A DNA stretch of 64,000 nt from Planctomyces sp. SH-PL62 (GCF_001610895.1 NZ_CP011274.1:33875-97874); one strand, 5' to 3'; positions 48,371-57,288 are shown, counted from the first letter of the stretch. The notes: generated by a model from the sequence alone, not told the origin. Translations and numbers: made by a program.

Positions 48371-50767
48371 ATGGCGAGCATCGCGAGGGTGCGTGTGCCG
48401 GTTTTGCTCGGCATGAGCGTTCTCTTCGGCTGGATGGCGGCAGCCGGCCCGTTCACGGGCAATCCAGCGGTGTCGGCGCCACGCGAGGGGGCGGCAGACG
48501 ACCTCGACCGGACCGTGCTCCCGGTCCTGGAGCCTTCTCCCCCGGCTGACACGACGCTCGACGCCCGTAACACCAAGCCCCCGCCGAGATTCCAGGTTAA
48601 GGCCCCGACAAAGGCCCCCAACGTGCTCATCGTGCTCATCGATGACATGGGTTTCGGCCAGTCCAGTGCCTTCGGCGGCCCGATTCGCATGCCGACGCTG
48701 GAGAGGATGGCCAAGGGCGGACTCCGCTACAACCAGTTCCACACCACGGCCCTCTGCTCGCCAAGCCGTGCGGCCCTGCTCACCGGCCGCAACCACCACG
48801 TCTGCAACATGGGCTCGATTACCGAGACCGCCACCGCGTTCCCCGGCAACACCGGGCAACGCCCGAACGCCGTCGCACCGCTGGCCGAGATGTTGCGGCT
48901 CAACGGATACAGCACGGCCGCCTTCGGCAAGTCGCACGAGACCGCCGCGTGGGAGGTCAGCCCCTCCGGCCCGACCGACCGCTGGCCGACCCGGGCCGGC
49001 TTCGACAAGTTCTATGGATTCATCGGCGGCGAGGCCAACCAGTGGGCCCCGGCGATCTACGAGGACATGACCCGCATCGAGGTGTCAAAGGACCCGAACT
49101 ATCACCTCATGACCGACCTCGCCGACCGGGCCATCAAGTGGACCAACTCCCAGAAGTCGCTGACTCCGGACAAGCCGTTCTTCACATACTTCGCCCCGGG
49201 GGCCACTCACGCCCCGCACCACGTGCCGAAGGAGTGGGTCGCCAAGTACAAGGGCCAGTTCGACCAGGGCTGGGACAAGCTCCGCGAGGAGACGCTGGCC
49301 CGACAGGTCAAGCTCGGAGTCGTCCCCGCCGGAACCAAACTCGCCCCCAAGCCCGAGGCCATCAAGCACTGGGACTCGCTGAGTGCCGACGAGAAGACGC
49401 TCTTCGCCCGCCAGATGGAGGTGTTCGCCGGCTTCGGCGAGTACGCTGACTTTGAGGTCGGCCGTGTCATCCGGGCCATCGAGGACCTCGGCCAACTGGA
49501 CAACACGCTCGTCTTCTACATCGTCGGCGACAACGGGGCGAGTGCCGAAGGCACCATGAACGGCCTGTTCAACGAGATGACCTACTTCAACGGCGTCCCC
49601 GAATCCGTCCCCGAGATTCTCGAACACCTCGACGACCTGGGCGGCCCGAACTCCTACGGCCACTACGCGGCGGGCTGGGCCGTGGCGGGCGACGCACCGT
49701 TCGCCTGGACGAAGCAGGTCGCCGGGAGCTACGGCGGCACCCGCAACGGCATGGTGGTCCACTGGCCCCTGGGCATCGCGGCCAGGGGCGAGCTCCGCTC
49801 GCAGTGGCACCACGTCATCGACATCGCCCCGACGGTCCTCGAAGCGGCAGGCCTTCCCGAACCGAAGGTCGTCAACTCCACGCCACAGACGCCCATCCAG
49901 GGCGTGAGCATGGCCTACACCTTCGCGGACGCCAGGGCGAAGGACCGGCACAAGACGCAGTACTTCGAGATTTTCGGCAATCGGGGTATCTACCACGACG
50001 GTTGGCTGGCCCACACCGTCCATCGTGCCGGCTGGGAGACGACGCCGCGGCATCCGCTCCTCGAAGACAAATGGGAGCTGTATCACGTCGAAGAAGACTT
50101 CAGTTCGGCAGACGACCTGGCCGCGAAGTATCCCGAGAAGCTCAAGGAATTGCAGGAGCTTTTCCTCAAGGAAGCCGCCAAGAACCGCGTCCTGCCGCTC
50201 GATGACCGCACGATTGAGCGTGCGAACGCCGCCCTCGCCGGGCGTCCCGACCTGATGGCCGGCCGCACCTCACTGACGGTCTACGAGGGCATGGCTGGGA
50301 TGACGGAGAATGTCTTCATCAACACCAAGAACCGCTCGCACACCATCACGGCCGAGGTCCAGGTCCCGAAGGGGGGCGTGAACGGCGTGCTCCTGTCTCA
50401 GGCCGGCCGCTTCGGCGGCTGGAGCCTGTACGTGAAGGACGGCAAGCCAGCGTACGTCTACAACTTCCTCGGCCTCAGCTCGTCCAGGGTCGCCGCTCCC
50501 ACGCCGCTGCCCGAGGGCAAGGTGACCATTCGCTACGAATTCGCCTACGACGGCGGCGGCCCCGGCAAGGGCGGAAAGGGCACCATCCTCGTCAACGGTA
50601 AGAAGGTGGCCGAAGGGCGGATTGACCGCACGCAGGCCAACCTCTTCTCGCCCGACGAGGGGGCGGACGTCGGCCTCGACGGCGAGACGCCGGTGACCGA
50701 CGACTACAAGGAAGGCGATAACAAGTTCACCGGCAAAATCGCCAAGGTGACTGTCGATTTGAAATAA
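48371..50767 (+). CDS. Exported arylsulfatase-type sulfatase
   Basis: A 798-residue enzyme that hydrolyses a sulfate ester. The ATG at 48371 is chosen because GAAAGAGG lies five bases upstream; earlier in-frame ATGs exist at 48314 and 48356. A signal peptide is present (VPVLLGMSVLFGWMAAAG). Metal-site residues lie in NVLIVLIDDMGFGQSSAFGG. The formylglycine motif is CSPSRAALLTGRN, with the modified Cys at about residue 128. Later metal ligands lie in YIVGDNGASAEGT. About 180 residues at the C-terminus form a separate beta-sandwich. Planctomycetes encode many sulfatases that act on algal or other sulfated glycans, but this substrate is unknown. The maturation enzyme is not in the window. Confidence 0.93.
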   Translation: MASIARVRVPVLLGMSVLFGWMAAAGPFTGNPAVSAPREGAADDLDRTVLPVLEPSPPADTTLDARNTKPPPRFQVKAPTKAPNVLIVLIDDMGFGQSSAFGGPIRMPTLERMAKGGLRYNQFHTTALCSPSRAALLTGRNHHVCNMGSITETATAFPGNTGQRPNAVAPLAEMLRLNGYSTAAFGKSHETAAWEVSPSGPTDRWPTRAGFDKFYGFIGGEANQWAPAIYEDMTRIEVSKDPNYHLMTDLADRAIKWTNSQKSLTPDKPFFTYFAPGATHAPHHVPKEWVAKYKGQFDQGWDKLREETLARQVKLGVVPAGTKLAPKPEAIKHWDSLSADEKTLFARQMEVFAGFGEYADFEVGRVIRAIEDLGQLDNTLVFYIVGDNGASAEGTMNGLFNEMTYFNGVPESVPEILEHLDDLGGPNSYGHYAAGWAVAGDAPFAWTKQVAGSYGGTRNGMVVHWPLGIAARGELRSQWHHVIDIAPTVLEAAGLPEPKVVNSTPQTPIQGVSMAYTFADARAKDRHKTQYFEIFGNRGIYHDGWLAHTVHRAGWETTPRHPLLEDKWELYHVEEDFSSADDLAAKYPEKLKELQELFLKEAAKNRVLPLDDRTIERANAALAGRPDLMAGRTSLTVYEGMAGMTENVFINTKNRSHTITAEVQVPKGGVNGVLLSQAGRFGGWSLYVKDGKPAYVYNFLGLSSSRVAAPTPLPEGKVTIRYEFAYDGGGPGKGGKGTILVNGKKVAEGRIDRTQANLFSPDEGADVGLDGETPVTDDYKEGDNKFTGKIAKVTVDLK

Positions 50768-50772
50768 CGGAG

Positions 50773-50816
50773 CAGCTCGACCCTGCCCCGACACCCGCCG
50801 GGGCAGGGTCGAGCTG
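50773..50816 (+). terminator. Strong terminator of the sulfatase gene
   Basis: A perfect 18-bp stem (CAGCTCGACCCTGCCCCG at 50773-50790; complement at 50799-50816) with an 8-base loop, six bases past the stop. It is followed by ACTTAACAT rather than a long T-tract, but the stem is very stable. Confidence 0.75.
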
Positions 50817-51144
50817 ACTTAACATAAAGGGCAATATCGGGCGCGCCGCCCACCGCTTCTACGCCGAGGTGCTCCGTCGAAGACACTTCGGAACGGCCTC
50901 CGCGAGCCGATTTCTCGACGGGAGGCGGCCGCCTCGCGGCCCGGGCGGGCGTCGGATCTGGCGAGCGGAGCGACGCCGGGTGTTTTTGACGGAGCCGTCC
51001 GTCATGATGGAGGAATCCCGCGAGCGGCTGAGCCGGTTCGGCCCGAAGGCCACGGTCGCCGCGGCCGACCTCGGTTCGGTCGACTGGCGCGGAGGGGTCG
51101 AGTCGCCGTTCGACGCCGTAGGGTTCGGTATCAGAGGATTCGAG
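50817..51144. other. Upstream region of the PaiB-like gene
   Basis: About 330 bases. An open frame extends upstream from the PaiB start to 50869, but that extension is Arg-rich and has no counterpart in PaiB proteins, so it is probably non-coding. No clear promoter was seen. Confidence 0.35.
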
Positions 51145-51684
51145 ATGTACGTCCCCGCCTCGTTCAGGATGTCCGACGCCTCAGAACTCTATTCGTTTAT
51201 GCGGACGCACAGCTTCGCCGTGCTCGTCACGCATGGTGAAGGCGGCATGACCGCCACCCACCTGCCCTTGCTGCTCGACGCCGATGCGGGGCCGCGCGGG
51301 ACGCTGATCGGGCACATGGCGAGGGCGAACCCCCAGTGGCGGGACGTCGCGGGCGATGCGCTGGTCATCTTTTCCGGCCCGCACGCCTACGTCTCGCCCA
51401 CCTGGTACGAAACTCCGGGGACCGTGCCGACCTGGAACTATGCGACGGTGCACGCCTACGGGGCGCTCCAGCTCGTCGAGGGCCGCGACGAGCTGCACGA
51501 CATCCTGACCAGGACCACCTCCGTGTACGAGCGGCGGATGCCGGAACCGTGGTCCTACGACGTCGACGACCCCGATATCGACAAGATGCTCAGGGCGATC
51601 GTCGGATTCCGCATCGAGATCACCCGCCTGGAAGGCAAGATGAAGCTCAACCAGAACCACCCGAGGAGCGTCGCCGGAAGGTGA
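51145..51684 (+). CDS. paiB: PaiB-like FMN-binding protein with frameshifted C-terminus
   Basis: The ATG at 51145 gives MYVPASFRMSDASELYSFMR, the standard PaiB start. The split-barrel fold is recognisable: HSFAVLVTHGEGGMTATHLP, LIGHMARANPQW, FSGPHAYVSPTWYETP and VPTWNYATVHAYG. The family is linked to FMN or haem binding and, in Bacillus, to negative regulation of sporulation and protease genes. After EGKMKLNQNHP the frame gives only RSVAGR and stops at 51684. The expected ending (PEERRRKVIRALEAQTDG and on to ATLGD) is present in the next frame, to the TGA at 51759-51761. One missing C near 51660 would explain it. The core fold is complete, so the shortened protein may still be made. Confidence 0.8.
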   Translation: MYVPASFRMSDASELYSFMRTHSFAVLVTHGEGGMTATHLPLLLDADAGPRGTLIGHMARANPQWRDVAGDALVIFSGPHAYVSPTWYETPGTVPTWNYATVHAYGALQLVEGRDELHDILTRTTSVYERRMPEPWSYDVDDPDIDKMLRAIVGFRIEITRLEGKMKLNQNHPRSVAGR

Positions 51685-51761
51685 TCCGGGCTTTGGAGGC
51701 CCAAACCGACGGGGACTCTCAGGCCATCGCCAAACTGATGGCCGCGACGTTGGGGGACTGA

Positions 51762-52141
51762 GGTTCTCGCTCGGGCCCTGCTTCGCTCCATCGAAAACGC
51801 CGACTCCGGGAATTTCGGCGGAGCCCCCCCCGTAGATGGTCGGCACGACCGGGCGGCCGCCGTCCCTGAGCCGTCTCGGAAATTCGGGCGTGCTCCGCCT
51901 GGAGTTTGTGCGCAATCGACGGTCGTGGCGCATCGTCTCGGTAAGGGAACCTGCGCGCCGAATCGGCCGTCGACCCAGCCGACGGCCCCGGCCTGACGAT
52001 GCGAAAACGGCCGAACGAACCCAAACACCGACGACGCAACAACGTGTTAAGAGTCAATCGAAATAAGACTTGCGCCGAATGGGTCCGTTCGTCGGCCGGG
52101 CGAGCGAACCCAATCCGGTGCGGAGCCGGGGGGAGGGTCGG
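51762..52141. other. Region between the PaiB-like and acetyltransferase genes
   Basis: About 380 bases where two genes converge. It contains the antitoxin relic at 51778-51933 and otherwise no recognisable gene or hairpin. Confidence 0.5.
51778..51933 (-). pseudogene. Degenerate relic of a Phd/YefM-type antitoxin gene
   Basis: Read on the minus strand, this stretch encodes RRSTPEFPRRLRDGGRPVV followed by a decayed VPTIYGGGSAEIPG segment. It matches, position by position, RRTPEFIRRLKAEGRPVVL and NGKAEVVV of the intact antitoxin at 13362-13658, and the DNA is visibly similar (for example GGCCGCCCGGTCGT in both). The C-terminal half and any toxin partner are missing, and the frame runs on into unrelated sequence. 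Confidence 0.6.
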
Positions 52142-52699
52142 TCACTCGGTGATCTCGCGGATGACGCGGCAGGGGTTGCCGGCGGCGAAGACGCCTTCGG
52201 GGATGTCGCGGGTGACGACGCTGCCGGCGCCGATGACGGCGCACGAGCCGATCGTCACGCCGGGGCAGATCACGGCCGCGCCGCCGACCCAGACGTCGGC
52301 GCCGATCGTGATCGGCTTCGCGTACTCGTGCAGCCGGCGCTCGGCCGCGTTCATCGGGTGCGTGGCCGTGTAGATCTGCACCGAGGGGCCGAACAGCGTG
52401 AAGTCGCCGATCTTGACCTCGGCGACGTCGAGCACCACGCAGTTGAAGTTGAAGAAGACCCGCTCGCCCAGGTGGATGTTGGCCCCGTAGTCGCAGTAGA
52501 ACGGCGGCTGCATCCAGACGCTGTCGCCGCCGGCGCCGAACAGCTCGCGGAGGATCCGCCGCCGCTCGTCGACGTCGGCCTCGCGGGTGGCGTTGAGGGA
52601 CTGGCAGAGGTCGCGGGCGCGATCGCGCCCGGCGACCAGGTCGGGGTCGAAGGGGTCGTACATCAGCCCGGCCAGCATCTTCTCGCGCTCGGTGGGCAT
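52142..52699 (-). CDS. Sugar O-acetyltransferase (maltose/galactoside acetyltransferase type)
   Basis: A 185-residue enzyme transferring acetyl from acetyl-CoA to a sugar hydroxyl. The ATG at 52699 follows GGAAGGGG. MPTEREKMLAGLMYDPFDPD is the Maa/LacA-type helical start. The left-handed beta-helix shows hexapeptide rungs (ANIHLGERVFFNFNCVVLD; ITIGADVWVGGAAVICPGVT), and the catalytic His lies in IYTATHPMNAAERR. Complete and of normal length. Last gene of the minus-strand glycan module, so it may acetylate the same polymer or glycan that the carbamoyltransferase modifies. Confidence 0.9.
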   Translation of the reverse strand: MPTEREKMLAGLMYDPFDPDLVAGRDRARDLCQSLNATREADVDERRRILRELFGAGGDSVWMQPPFYCDYGANIHLGERVFFNFNCVVLDVAEVKIGDFTLFGPSVQIYTATHPMNAAERRLHEYAKPITIGADVWVGGAAVICPGVTIGSCAVIGAGSVVTRDIPEGVFAAGNPCRVIREITE

Positions 52700-52716
52700 G
52701 GCGGCCCCTTCCTGGA

Positions 52717-52923
52717 TCAAAACAGCGTGTAGATGAACGGGGCGGCGGCGGTGCTGGAGAGGAAGATCAGGACGCCCAGGAGGAGCATCACGACCACGAT
52801 CGGCAGCAGCCACCACTTCTTGTTCTGCTTGAGGAACGCCCAGAACTCGGCGATCAGGCTCTCGCCCTCGGGCTCGGCGGCGGCCTTCTCGAACTCGGTG
52901 CGGGGGGGGGTGCTCTCGCTCAT
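52717..52923 (-). CDS. DUF5989 small membrane protein
   Basis: A 68-residue protein. After a polar start (MSESTPPRTEFEKAAAEPEG) it has AEFWAFLKQNKKWWLLPIVV and a single helix running to the end (LLLGVLIFLSSTAAAPFIYT). The KKWWL..PI...LL.G.L......AP.IYTL pattern is typical of DUF5989 proteins. These sit next to NodU-type carbamoyltransferase and SxtJ genes. Function unknown. Confidence 0.85.
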   Translation of the reverse strand: MSESTPPRTEFEKAAAEPEGESLIAEFWAFLKQNKKWWLLPIVVVMLLLGVLIFLSSTAAAPFIYTLF

Positions 52924-52970
52924 GGCTGGCCTTTGGAGGGTGTCCGGGTTCCGTTCGTCCGGGGTTCGGA

Positions 52971-53387
52971 TCAGAACTGCTTGAAGTAACGCCGGGGGTC
53001 GGTCGGGGTGGCCTTGGGGGCCCAGTAGGTCGCAACGGCCGGGCGTCGGCCGCGCTCCAGCGGGTCGCGGCCGATCAGCTTGAAGACCAGGCCGATCGGC
53101 GTGAACATCCCGTAGTACATGATCGCCAGGATCAGCAGCGAGATCGTCCAGCCGATCGGGAACGCCAGGACCATCCAGGCGACGTAGATGGGCTTCATCG
53201 CCATGGGGGCGATCAGGCCCAGCAGGCCCCCCGCCAGGGCGACCGCGCCCAGGACCATCCCGGCCGTCTCGTGGCCGCGGTAGAGCCCCTGGTAGGCGGC
53301 GATTCCGCCGAAGAAGACGAGCCAGAGCCCGGCGAACTGCCGCAGAGTCTTGGCGGTCGGGGAGAATTGGACGTCGGACCACTGCAT
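52971..53387 (-). CDS. SxtJ-family membrane protein
   Basis: A 138-residue protein with three to four helices (LRQFAGLWLVFFGGIAAYQG; MVLGAVALAGGLLGLIAP; YVAWMVLAFPIGWTISLLIL) and the conserved end TYWAPKATPTDPRRYFKQF. The family is named after a saxitoxin-cluster gene but is widespread beside carbamoyltransferases in cell-surface loci. It lies 17 bases after the carbamoyltransferase stop. A role in anchoring or assisting the enzyme is inferred. Confidence 0.85.
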   Translation of the reverse strand: MQWSDVQFSPTAKTLRQFAGLWLVFFGGIAAYQGLYRGHETAGMVLGAVALAGGLLGLIAPMAMKPIYVAWMVLAFPIGWTISLLILAIMYYGMFTPIGLVFKLIGRDPLERGRRPAVATYWAPKATPTDPRRYFKQF

Positions 53388-53404
53388 GCGGGCGTCCTCG
53401 TTCG

Positions 53405-55261
53405 TCAGTCCAGCTGGAACTGGGAGAGATAGCGTTCGCGGACGCTCGCGCCGGCCTCGCGGGCGGCCTCGTCCTTGATGATCACGTAGTCTTCGAGGAC
53501 CAGCGCGTCCATGTCGGTCGCCAGGAAGCAGCGGTAGGCGTCCTCGGGCGTGCAGACGATCGGCTCGCCCCGGACGTTGAAGCTGGTGTTCACCAGGATC
53601 GGGCAGCCGGTGAGCCGCTCGAAGGCTTCCAGGAGGTGATGGAACCGGGGGTTGCGCTCCTCGTCGACGGTCTGCATCCGGGCGCTGTAGTCGACGTGGG
53701 TGACGGCCGGGACCTCGGAGCGGACGACGTTGACGCGGCGGCGAAGGTCGGGGTCGTCCTGCATGGTCTTGAGCAGGTCGGCGTCGACCGGCGTGCGTTT
53801 GTCCTCGCGCACCGGGGCGACCAGGAGCATGTACGGGCTCTCATGCTTCGGGTCGATCTCGAACCACTCGGAGGCGCGGTCGCGGAGGACGGCCGGGGCG
53901 AACGGGCGGAAGCTCTCGCGGAACTTGATCTTGAGGTTCATCGTCGCCTGCATGGCGGGCGATCGCGGATCGCCGATGATGCTCCGCCCCCCGAGCGAGC
54001 GGGGGCCGAACTCCATCCGGCCCTGGAACCAGCCGATGATCTTCCCCTCGGCGAGCAGCGCGGCGACCTGCTCGTCCAGCTCGGCCTCGGTCTCGCAGGG
54101 GGAGGCGTCCACCCCCTTCCCCGCCAGGAACCGGCCGATCTCCTCGTTGCTGAACCGAGGGCCGAGGAAACTCCCCCGCTGGGAGTCGCGCCCCTGGGGC
54201 TGGCGAGGCCTCCCCAGGAGCTGATGCCAGACGAACTGGGCCGCGCCGAGCGCGCCGCCGGCGTCGCCGGCCGCGGGCTGGATCCAGACGTCGTCGAACG
54301 GCCCTTCGCGCAGCAGCCGGCCGTTGGCGACGCAGTTGAGGGCCACGCCGCCGGCCATCACCAGGTTCTTCGCCCCGGTCTTCCGGGACGCCTCCCGGCC
54401 GATCCGCAGGACGACCTCCTCCGTCACCCACTGGATGCTCGCCGCCAGGTCCATGTGGCGCTGCTCGAGCGTGGATTCGGGGGACCTCGGGGGGCCGCCG
54501 AACAGGTCGTGGAACCGGCCGCCGGTCATGGTCAGGCCCTGGCAGTACTGGAAGTAGTCCATGTCCAGCCAGAAGCTGCCGTCGGGCTTGAGGTCGATCA
54601 GCCGCTCCAGGATCGCATCCTTGTAGATCGGCCGACCGTACGGGGCCAGGCCCATCAGCTTGTATTCGCCGCTGTTGACCCGGAAGCCGCAATAGTAGGT
54701 GAAGGCCGAATAGAGCAGCCCCAGCGAGTGCGGGAACGCGATGTGGTCCAGGAGCTCGATCCGCGAGCCCTCGCCCACGCCGAGGGTCGTGGTGCTCCAC
54801 TCGCCGACGCCGTCGAGGGTCAGGATCGCGGCGCGGTCGAACGGGCTGGGGAAGAAGGCGCTGGCGGCGTGGCTCTCGTGGTGGTCGGTGAAGACCAGGC
54901 GGGCGCGGCAGCCTTCCCCCAGCTCGCGGCGGATCATCCGCCGCATGTGGAGCTTGTCCTTGAGCCAGAGCGGGATCGCCCGGCGAAAGCTGGCGAAGCC
55001 GACCGGGGCGTAGGCCAGGTAGGTTTCCAGGAGGCGTTCGAACTTCGTGAGCGGCTTGTCGTAGAAGGCGACGTATTCGACGTCGGCGGGCGTGAGACCG
55101 GCTTCCTCCAGGCAGTAGGCGACGGCCCGAGAGGGAAACGCCGCGTCGTGCTTGATCCGCGTGAACCGCTCCTCCTGGGCGGCGGCCGCGATCCGGCCGT
55201 CCACCACCAGGGCGGCCGCGCTGTCGTGATAGAACGCGGAGATACCCAGGATCGCCGTCAT
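53405..55261 (-). CDS. NodU/CmcH-family carbamoyltransferase
   Basis: A 618-residue enzyme that moves a carbamoyl group from carbamoyl phosphate to a hydroxyl, through a carbamoyl-adenylate. The N-terminal Kae1-like domain begins ILGISAFYHDSAAALVVDG and has the metal-binding FTDHHESHAASAFF. An ATP-site segment is MAGGVALNCVANGRLL. The C-terminal YrdC-like half has FQGRMEFGPRSLGGRSIIGD, the family signature, and ILVNTSFNVRGEPIVCTPED. The ATG at 55261 gives normal length. First gene of a four-gene minus-strand module with SxtJ, DUF5989 and an O-acetyltransferase, which together probably decorate a surface glycan. Confidence 0.93.
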   Translation of the reverse strand: MTAILGISAFYHDSAAALVVDGRIAAAAQEERFTRIKHDAAFPSRAVAYCLEEAGLTPADVEYVAFYDKPLTKFERLLETYLAYAPVGFASFRRAIPLWLKDKLHMRRMIRRELGEGCRARLVFTDHHESHAASAFFPSPFDRAAILTLDGVGEWSTTTLGVGEGSRIELLDHIAFPHSLGLLYSAFTYYCGFRVNSGEYKLMGLAPYGRPIYKDAILERLIDLKPDGSFWLDMDYFQYCQGLTMTGGRFHDLFGGPPRSPESTLEQRHMDLAASIQWVTEEVVLRIGREASRKTGAKNLVMAGGVALNCVANGRLLREGPFDDVWIQPAAGDAGGALGAAQFVWHQLLGRPRQPQGRDSQRGSFLGPRFSNEEIGRFLAGKGVDASPCETEAELDEQVAALLAEGKIIGWFQGRMEFGPRSLGGRSIIGDPRSPAMQATMNLKIKFRESFRPFAPAVLRDRASEWFEIDPKHESPYMLLVAPVREDKRTPVDADLLKTMQDDPDLRRRVNVVRSEVPAVTHVDYSARMQTVDEERNPRFHHLLEAFERLTGCPILVNTSFNVRGEPIVCTPEDAYRCFLATDMDALVLEDYVIIKDEAAREAGASVRERYLSQFQLD

Positions 55262-55573
55262 GCTCGTCCCCGTTGAGATCCCTCTTCGCGGGCCGGGGCG
55301 TCCCGCGAGCCCCGACGAGCGCCAGATTAACATGAGGGCCGCTCGGCGAACAGTTCGGCCGCCCCCGCCCGGCCCGGCCCCGGGCCCCTCGGCTTCGTCG
55401 ATGCGCCCACTGGACGCCGGACCGTCCCCGACCTAGATGTTTTCTGTAAACTTTCGCGACATTCCCGTCCAGGCGGCCTTGATGGGCTGATTTCGGGGAT
55501 GGCATAATCGACAAAAGCGCCTGCAAGTCTCCGCCGACCGGCTCGCGCCCCACCTGGCCACAAGGACCGCGCC
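55262..55573. other. Divergent promoter region between the carbamoyltransferase and EpsI genes
   Basis: 312 bases separating the two divergent halves of the glycan region. It becomes AT-richer from 55434 to 55520 and contains the promoter candidate at 55479-55508 for the plus strand. A minus-strand promoter was not identified. Confidence 0.45.
55479..55508 (+). promoter_or_regulatory. Candidate sigma70 promoter of the EpsI gene
   Basis: TTGATG (55479-55484), an 18-base spacer and CATAAT (55503-55508), 66 bases upstream of the start codon. Four and five of six consensus matches. Confidence 0.45.
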
Positions 55574-56356
55574 ATGGAGAACGCCTTGATCGACCAGCCG
55601 GCTGCAACGGCCCTCGACCCCGTGGAGCGAGCCTCCGACGCCGCGCGAGCTCGCCCCGCCCGAAGGATCGAAGTCCGCTGGGTCCTGATGATCGGCCTCC
55701 TGCTGGGCGTCTCCGGCCTGATCCGCTACGCGCGAGATTTCCAGTTCCAGGCCCTCGAAGACGAGAGCAAGGTCGCGCCGTTCCCGCTCAAGGAGATCCC
55801 CACCCTCCTGGGGGGCTGGCGGATGGAAGAAGGGGCGGAGACGACCCTCGACCCCCAGATCGCGCGACTCGCCGGGTCGAGCGACCACATCGTCCGCAGC
55901 TATGTCAACGAGAAGTCGGGCGAGAAGGCCACCGTCCTGGTGATCTACGGCCTGGCGCCCCTGGTCTGGGGCCACACGCCCGAGATCTGCTATCCCTCCT
56001 CCGGCTACAAGGAGGTCGCCCCTCCCCACGACGTGACGGTCGACGTGCAGGATCCCAAGCTCGCCGTCCCGTTCCGCGAGGCCGTGTACGGCCTCTTCCA
56101 GGGGGGCGCCTCGTCCTACCACGACGTCTTCTACTCGTTCCGCAACGCCGGCGAATGGATCCCGGACATGGGCAAGCGATGGAAGCGATTCCGGAGCCAC
56201 CCCGGGATGTTCAAGATCCAGGTCGAGCGCCAGGTCAAGAGCGCCGGGGCCACCGACGAGGCCTGCCACGACCTGCTCGCGGCCCTCGTCGCCGAGATCG
56301 AGACCCGGCTCAAGGCGGGACCGGCCGCGTCCCCCGCCGTCGCCTCCGCCGAGTGA
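55574..56356 (+). CDS. Exosortase-associated EpsI-family protein
   Basis: A 260-residue protein with one N-terminal helix (WVLMIGLLLGVSGLIRY, about 36-52) and an exported domain. LGGWRMEEGAETTLDP and, above all, WGHTPEICYPSSGYKEVA are the EpsI signatures (the HTPEICYPSSG loop). A His near the end (DEACHDLLAALVAEI) is typical too. EpsI proteins accompany, or are fused to, exosortases in exopolysaccharide loci; here it is separate from the exosortase at 59851, with the tyrosine kinase gene between. Confidence 0.88.
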   Translation: MENALIDQPAATALDPVERASDAARARPARRIEVRWVLMIGLLLGVSGLIRYARDFQFQALEDESKVAPFPLKEIPTLLGGWRMEEGAETTLDPQIARLAGSSDHIVRSYVNEKSGEKATVLVIYGLAPLVWGHTPEICYPSSGYKEVAPPHDVTVDVQDPKLAVPFREAVYGLFQGGASSYHDVFYSFRNAGEWIPDMGKRWKRFRSHPGMFKIQVERQVKSAGATDEACHDLLAALVAEIETRLKAGPAASPAVASAE

Positions 56357-56360
56357 AGCC

Positions 56361-56387
56361 GGGACGGCCCCGAAAGGGGGCCGTCCC
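56361..56387. terminator. Hairpin between convergent genes
   Basis: An 11-bp stem (GGGACGGCCCC at 56361-56371; complement at 56377-56387) with a 5-base GAAAG loop, directly after the EpsI stop and just before the end of the small minus-strand gene. No T-tract. Confidence 0.45.
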
Positions 56388-56395
56388 CGTCGGCG

Positions 56396-56629
56396 TCAAA
56401 GCTGCGAAGATGAATCTTCCCACCCGGCCGCCCGAGCGAAGACCGTCGCCGCCCCGACGACCGCGACGCCGACCCCGCCGACCACGAGCATGGTCGCCAG
56501 GGCCGGAATCAACAGGACCGCCAGGGAAATTTGAACCAGCCGCGCCGCCGGGTCGAACCCGCGATGGGACTTGTCGGCGGCCTCCGATACGGCCTGCTGA
56601 TGACTCGTCGTCAGAATCTGAGCGAACAT
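56396..56629 (-). CDS. Small one- or two-helix membrane protein
   Basis: A 77-residue protein with GGAG upstream of its ATG. The first half is polar (ILTTSHQQAVSEAADKSHRG). The second is a long hydrophobic stretch rich in Val, Ala and Gly (VQISLAVLLIPALATMLVVG, then GVGVAVVGAATVFARAAGW). No family is recognised. Its place inside the exopolysaccharide region is the only hint. Confidence 0.45.
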   Translation of the reverse strand: MFAQILTTSHQQAVSEAADKSHRGFDPAARLVQISLAVLLIPALATMLVVGGVGVAVVGAATVFARAAGWEDSSSQL

Positions 56630-57288
56630 GGGTCTCGCTCCTCCCTGTTCTTGGGAATCCGGGGCTCGAGGCCCCGGGATCAGCTGAATCGCTTCATCGG
56701 AGATGAGCCTCGGTGGGCTCTCGGCACGAGGTGCGGCCCGCGGATGGGGCCCTTCAACATTGATCGGCTTCCTCGGAGGAAATGTAGCTCGCGAATCGTC
56801 GATTGGGGCGGGCTTCCCACATCCGTTCCAAATTATCGCCAGCTTTCCCCCGGCCTGATCCGGCCGACGGAGTTTTCGGGCGGCTTCCCGACACGCAGGC
56901 CCTCCCTCTCGTAATCTTATGGCAGGGAAATCCGGAATTCCATAACCCAGTCAACCTGGGAGACCTGGATAGACTAGGATTGAAAAGCGGGAGCCCGGCC
57001 GCCCGAACGCCTTGATGCACTCATTCGCACGCATGGATTTTATTTGACGGCTTTGAACGCGTTGGATTACAGTCTCTCGTAGACGGTCCCAAGGTGCAGC
57101 GGCTCGATCGCGGAAGCCGACGGCCTCGCCCCCGTCCCTTCCGACGGCGGCGACGTCGACGGGCATCCCCGCCGCAAAGGACGAGACGGTCAAGCCTCGC
57201 GACGACCGGACTCCGGGCGCTCCCGTCGGCCTGCGGGACGCCGCCGATCGAGGCCCCGCGCGACACCATCACCCTTGAGAACCACCTG
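56630..57288. other. Long upstream region of the tyrosine autokinase gene
   Basis: About 660 bases. Parts are AT-richer (56740-56780, 56900-56990, 57030-57080). A promoter candidate is TTGACG (57044-57049), 18 bases, TACAGT (57068-57073), which would leave a leader of about 210 bases. No coding frame in it is convincing, although the frame of the kinase gene stays open back to 57094. Confidence 0.4.

Noticed and set aside
50869..51144. N-terminal extension of the PaiB-like frame
   Set aside because: It is Arg-rich with no PaiB counterpart; the family start is clearly MYVPASF at 51145.
57094..57288. N-terminal extension of the tyrosine autokinase frame
   Set aside because: Arg-rich and low complexity, without a good start site. 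The ATG at 57289 is more likely.
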